A DNA stretch of 64,000 nucleotides from CAZJHX01 sp964545715 (lineage in GTDB: Bacteria > Myxococcota_A > UBA9042 > GCA-2863065). The DNA lies in assembly GCA_964545715.1 (NCBI GenBank), contig CAZJHX010000034.1, positions 1 to 64,000 of the forward strand, read 5' to 3'. The stretch's first letter is position 1. Every line of letters starts with the position of its first letter. This document shows positions 62,476 through 64,000 of the stretch, piece after piece. Position numbers and translations under genes: made by a program. The notes below the pieces were generated by a model. That model was not told the DNA's origin. It saw only the letters and a program-made list of their open reading frames with translations, and did no database searches.

Positions 62476-63778
62476 CGCCCGCGCACGCCTCGAACTCCTC
62501 GACGCAGGCGTCGCCCTCGCAACACAGATACGCCACCACGCACGGCATGCAGGCCGGGCTGAACAGCTCGATCAGGCAGTTTTCCAGGCACCCTTCTTTG
62601 TCCGCGTGCCCCTTGCACTCCTGCTCCGCGCAGCCGCCGGTCTTCTCTTTGAAGCCCTCGTTGATGTTGGCCAGGTCTGAGGGGCCCGAGCAGCCGCCCT
62701 GGATCACGTTGATGTGGCGGATCCCCACGTTGCCGACCAGGTCGGTGGCCGTCAGCGTGATGCGATTAGCGCCGGCGGGTAGCGCGACCTCGATGACGCG
62801 CCCAACCCCAAGCGGATCGTCGACCTGATCGCTGGTCCACACCAGGGCGTCGCCGTCCAGCGCGCCGTTTTGCGGATCGATCGCCTGGCCCTCAAAGCGG
62901 GTCGCTACGGCCGGATCATGAGTCGCGCCCGGCGCGGGACTGAGGATGGTGACCACCGGCTTCTGGGGGCCCTCCCCACTATGGCAGGCCGCATAGTAGG
63001 TCACCCACTCAAACAGGTCCTGGTAGGTCTCGTCGGTCTTGTCGGCAAACTTGTCGCCGCCACCGTGCTTGGCGCCTTCCCCGGAGGGATCGCCCACCGC
63101 CAGCGGCTTGGTCAGCATTTCGCTCAGATGCGGGTTTTCGGTGTCGACGGCGCCGACGCCCAGCAGGTTGTACATGGTGCGCAGGGACGACTCCGTATCG
63201 AGCCATGCAGTGGCGCTGACCGTGTTGCCCGGGATGTGACACGCACCGCAGCGCACTTTCCAGGGGAAGACCAGCGTCTCAAACGCCTGGCCCACCGCCT
63301 CTTCGGAGCAGCCGCCCAGCGGGTCCAGCACGCCGTCCGGCGGTGGCGCCTTGGTCACGCCGCACGGGTTGGGACCCACGTCGCCACAGGCCGCGTCATG
63401 GCACTGGGCGCTGTGCTCGATCCACGCCAGAAAGCCGTTGTATTCGGCGTCGATCACAAGCTGCGTGATCAGCTCGGACTGGGGCTTGGCCAGCCGGATG
63501 CGGTCCAGGATCTTGCTCTGCCCGGGCGCGGAAAACGACACCTCGCCCTGCTCCAGCAGGCAGGCCATCGAGCTGCAGGCGGACTCGCGCACGAACATGC
63601 TCAGGTCGACGCCGGACAGGTGGCATTGATTGCAGCTCTGCGGGCGGTCCCCGGCGATCAGCGGCTCGATCCGGCGCTTGAAGACGTCCTCGCCCTGAGC
63701 GCAGAAGCCGGTGGGCTCGTCGTCGCCGCAGCCGATCAACAGGGCGGCGACCAGCAGGGCGGCTACTCGGGGACGCAG
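62450..63778 (-). CDS. Cytochrome c-like lipoprotein with Cys-rich tail
   Basis: About 442 residues. The sequence from 63739 leftward is certain; a lipoprotein signal needs a start upstream, and the only candidate is a CTG at 63778, giving RPRVAALLVAALLIGCGDD. CNQCH and CGACH are c-type haem motifs, the second about 110 residues after the first. A beta-sandwich domain follows (about 290-370, ITLTATDLVGNVGIR), and then a Cys-rich tail (CLENCLIELFSPACMPC, CCEGDACVEEF) similar in style to that of the protein at 59760. It is downstream of the Cys-rich gene at the right edge. Confidence 0.65.
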   Translation of the reverse strand: MRPRVAALLVAALLIGCGDDEPTGFCAQGEDVFKRRIEPLIAGDRPQSCNQCHLSGVDLSMFVRESACSSMACLLEQGEVSFSAPGQSKILDRIRLAKPQSELITQLVIDAEYNGFLAWIEHSAQCHDAACGDVGPNPCGVTKAPPPDGVLDPLGGCSEEAVGQAFETLVFPWKVRCGACHIPGNTVSATAWLDTESSLRTMYNLLGVGAVDTENPHLSEMLTKPLAVGDPSGEGAKHGGGDKFADKTDETYQDLFEWVTYYAACHSGEGPQKPVVTILSPAPGATHDPAVATRFEGQAIDPQNGALDGDALVWTSDQVDDPLGVGRVIEVALPAGANRITLTATDLVGNVGIRHINVIQGGCSGPSDLANINEGFKEKTGGCAEQECKGHADKEGCLENCLIELFSPACMPCVVAYLCCEGDACVEEFEACAGVSLPDGAR

Positions 63779-64000
63779 AAGCAGTCCTCAATCTTGCAGG
63801 TCTTGCCCGCGCATTCTTCGGACAGCCCGCAGTCCTCCTGCGTCAGCGCACAGCACGCGCCGTTCTTCTCGGTACACTGGCCTCCGTAACGACACGACTG
63901 CGCATTGCGGCACGCGTCATCGTCCTTGGCGACGCAGCCACACCCTTGTGCCGTGCACATGCCGCTGTTCTTGCACAGGTCGGTGTCCTTGCAGTCGTCG
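63763..64000 (-). CDS. Cys-rich protein, 3' part only
   Basis: The gene starts beyond the right edge; the last 78 codons are visible. They encode Cys-rich modules (CKNSGMCTAQGCGC, CRYGGQCTEKNGACC, CGLSEECAGKTC, CFCVPE) with about every fourth residue Cys. It resembles the Cys-rich segments of the other lipoproteins in this window. It overlaps the start region of the cytochrome-like gene by up to 16 bases. Confidence 0.6.
   Translation of the reverse strand, partial: DDCKDTDLCKNSGMCTAQGCGCVAKDDDACRNAQSCRYGGQCTEKNGACCALTQEDCGLSEECAGKTCKIEDCFCVPE

Overview
The window looks like a chromosomal piece of a GC-rich delta-proteobacterial lineage (Myxococcota, Bradymonadota or a relative). The signs are eukaryote-type Ser/Thr kinases (three, one fused to nSTAND and WD40 domains), an FHA-containing sigma54 activator, many lipoproteins with Gly/Thr/Asp/Pro-rich linkers after the lipobox Cys, Cys-rich modules, thrombospondin type-3 repeats and a MYXO-CTERM-like sorting tail. 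Coding density is high and many starts overlap the previous stop as ATGA. I see no tRNA, rRNA, CRISPR array, insertion sequence or integrase. Taxonomy is an inference from gene content.

Layout. 1-1070: start of a Tat-exported protein, probably a molybdopterin oxidoreductase, and its four-cluster Fe-S subunit, with a sigma54-type promoter upstream. 1284-2258: HEAT-like protein. 2418-6633: a tightly overlapping four-gene operon (membrane CBM-like protein, cupin, zinc-ribbon membrane protein, asparagine-synthetase homologue lacking the N-terminal Cys). 6722-7882: acyl-CoA dehydrogenase. 8016-14394: a near-symmetric signalling locus, kinase 1 and an M23 peptidase lipoprotein leftward, FHA-sigma54 activator and kinase 2 rightward. 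14391-17849: cytochrome-like lipoprotein and a C39-like peptidase lipoprotein. 18056-22368: LRR-like and Cys-rich lipoproteins. 22716-23518: a 14-residue peptide coupled to a second M23 protein. 23740-26112: decayed subtilase and a Cys-rich remnant. 26119-31246: serine hydrolase, AAA+ ATPase and a DUF4157 (eCIS-core) metallopeptidase-like protein. 31431-41435: LVIVD-repeat lipoprotein, small basic protein, M28 peptidase, giant kinase/nSTAND/WD40 protein, HisKA-REC-cyclase. 41480-50544: small lipoprotein, HMG-CoA-lyase-like enzyme, transporter/HEAT/cNMP-binding fusion, DUF4349 protein, beta-barrel-like protein and a ThDP enzyme like ILVBL/HACL2. 50541-58343: Cys-rich lipoprotein, a 1,473-residue MYXO-CTERM protein, a lipoprotein and a YWTD-type propeller. 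58394-64000: a DsbD/ScsB-type disulfide reductase, then small Cys-rich, FGE-like and haem-motif lipoproteins.

Two results stand out. First, the DsbD-type gene at 58394-59665 has an in-frame TGA exactly where the first Cys of the thioredoxin CxxC should be. Homology continues in the same frame, and a hairpin with a GGU apical loop follows at the spacing expected for a bacterial SECIS, so it is probably a selenoprotein. Second, -24/-12 sigma54-type promoters stand before the M23 lipoprotein, the C39 lipoprotein, the peptide/M23 pair and the DUF4349 gene. Each has TGTCCG/CGGACA sites about 60-115 bases upstream of the predicted transcription start. The FHA-sigma54 activator between the two kinases is the obvious candidate regulator: a phosphorylation-controlled envelope or peptidoglycan regulon.
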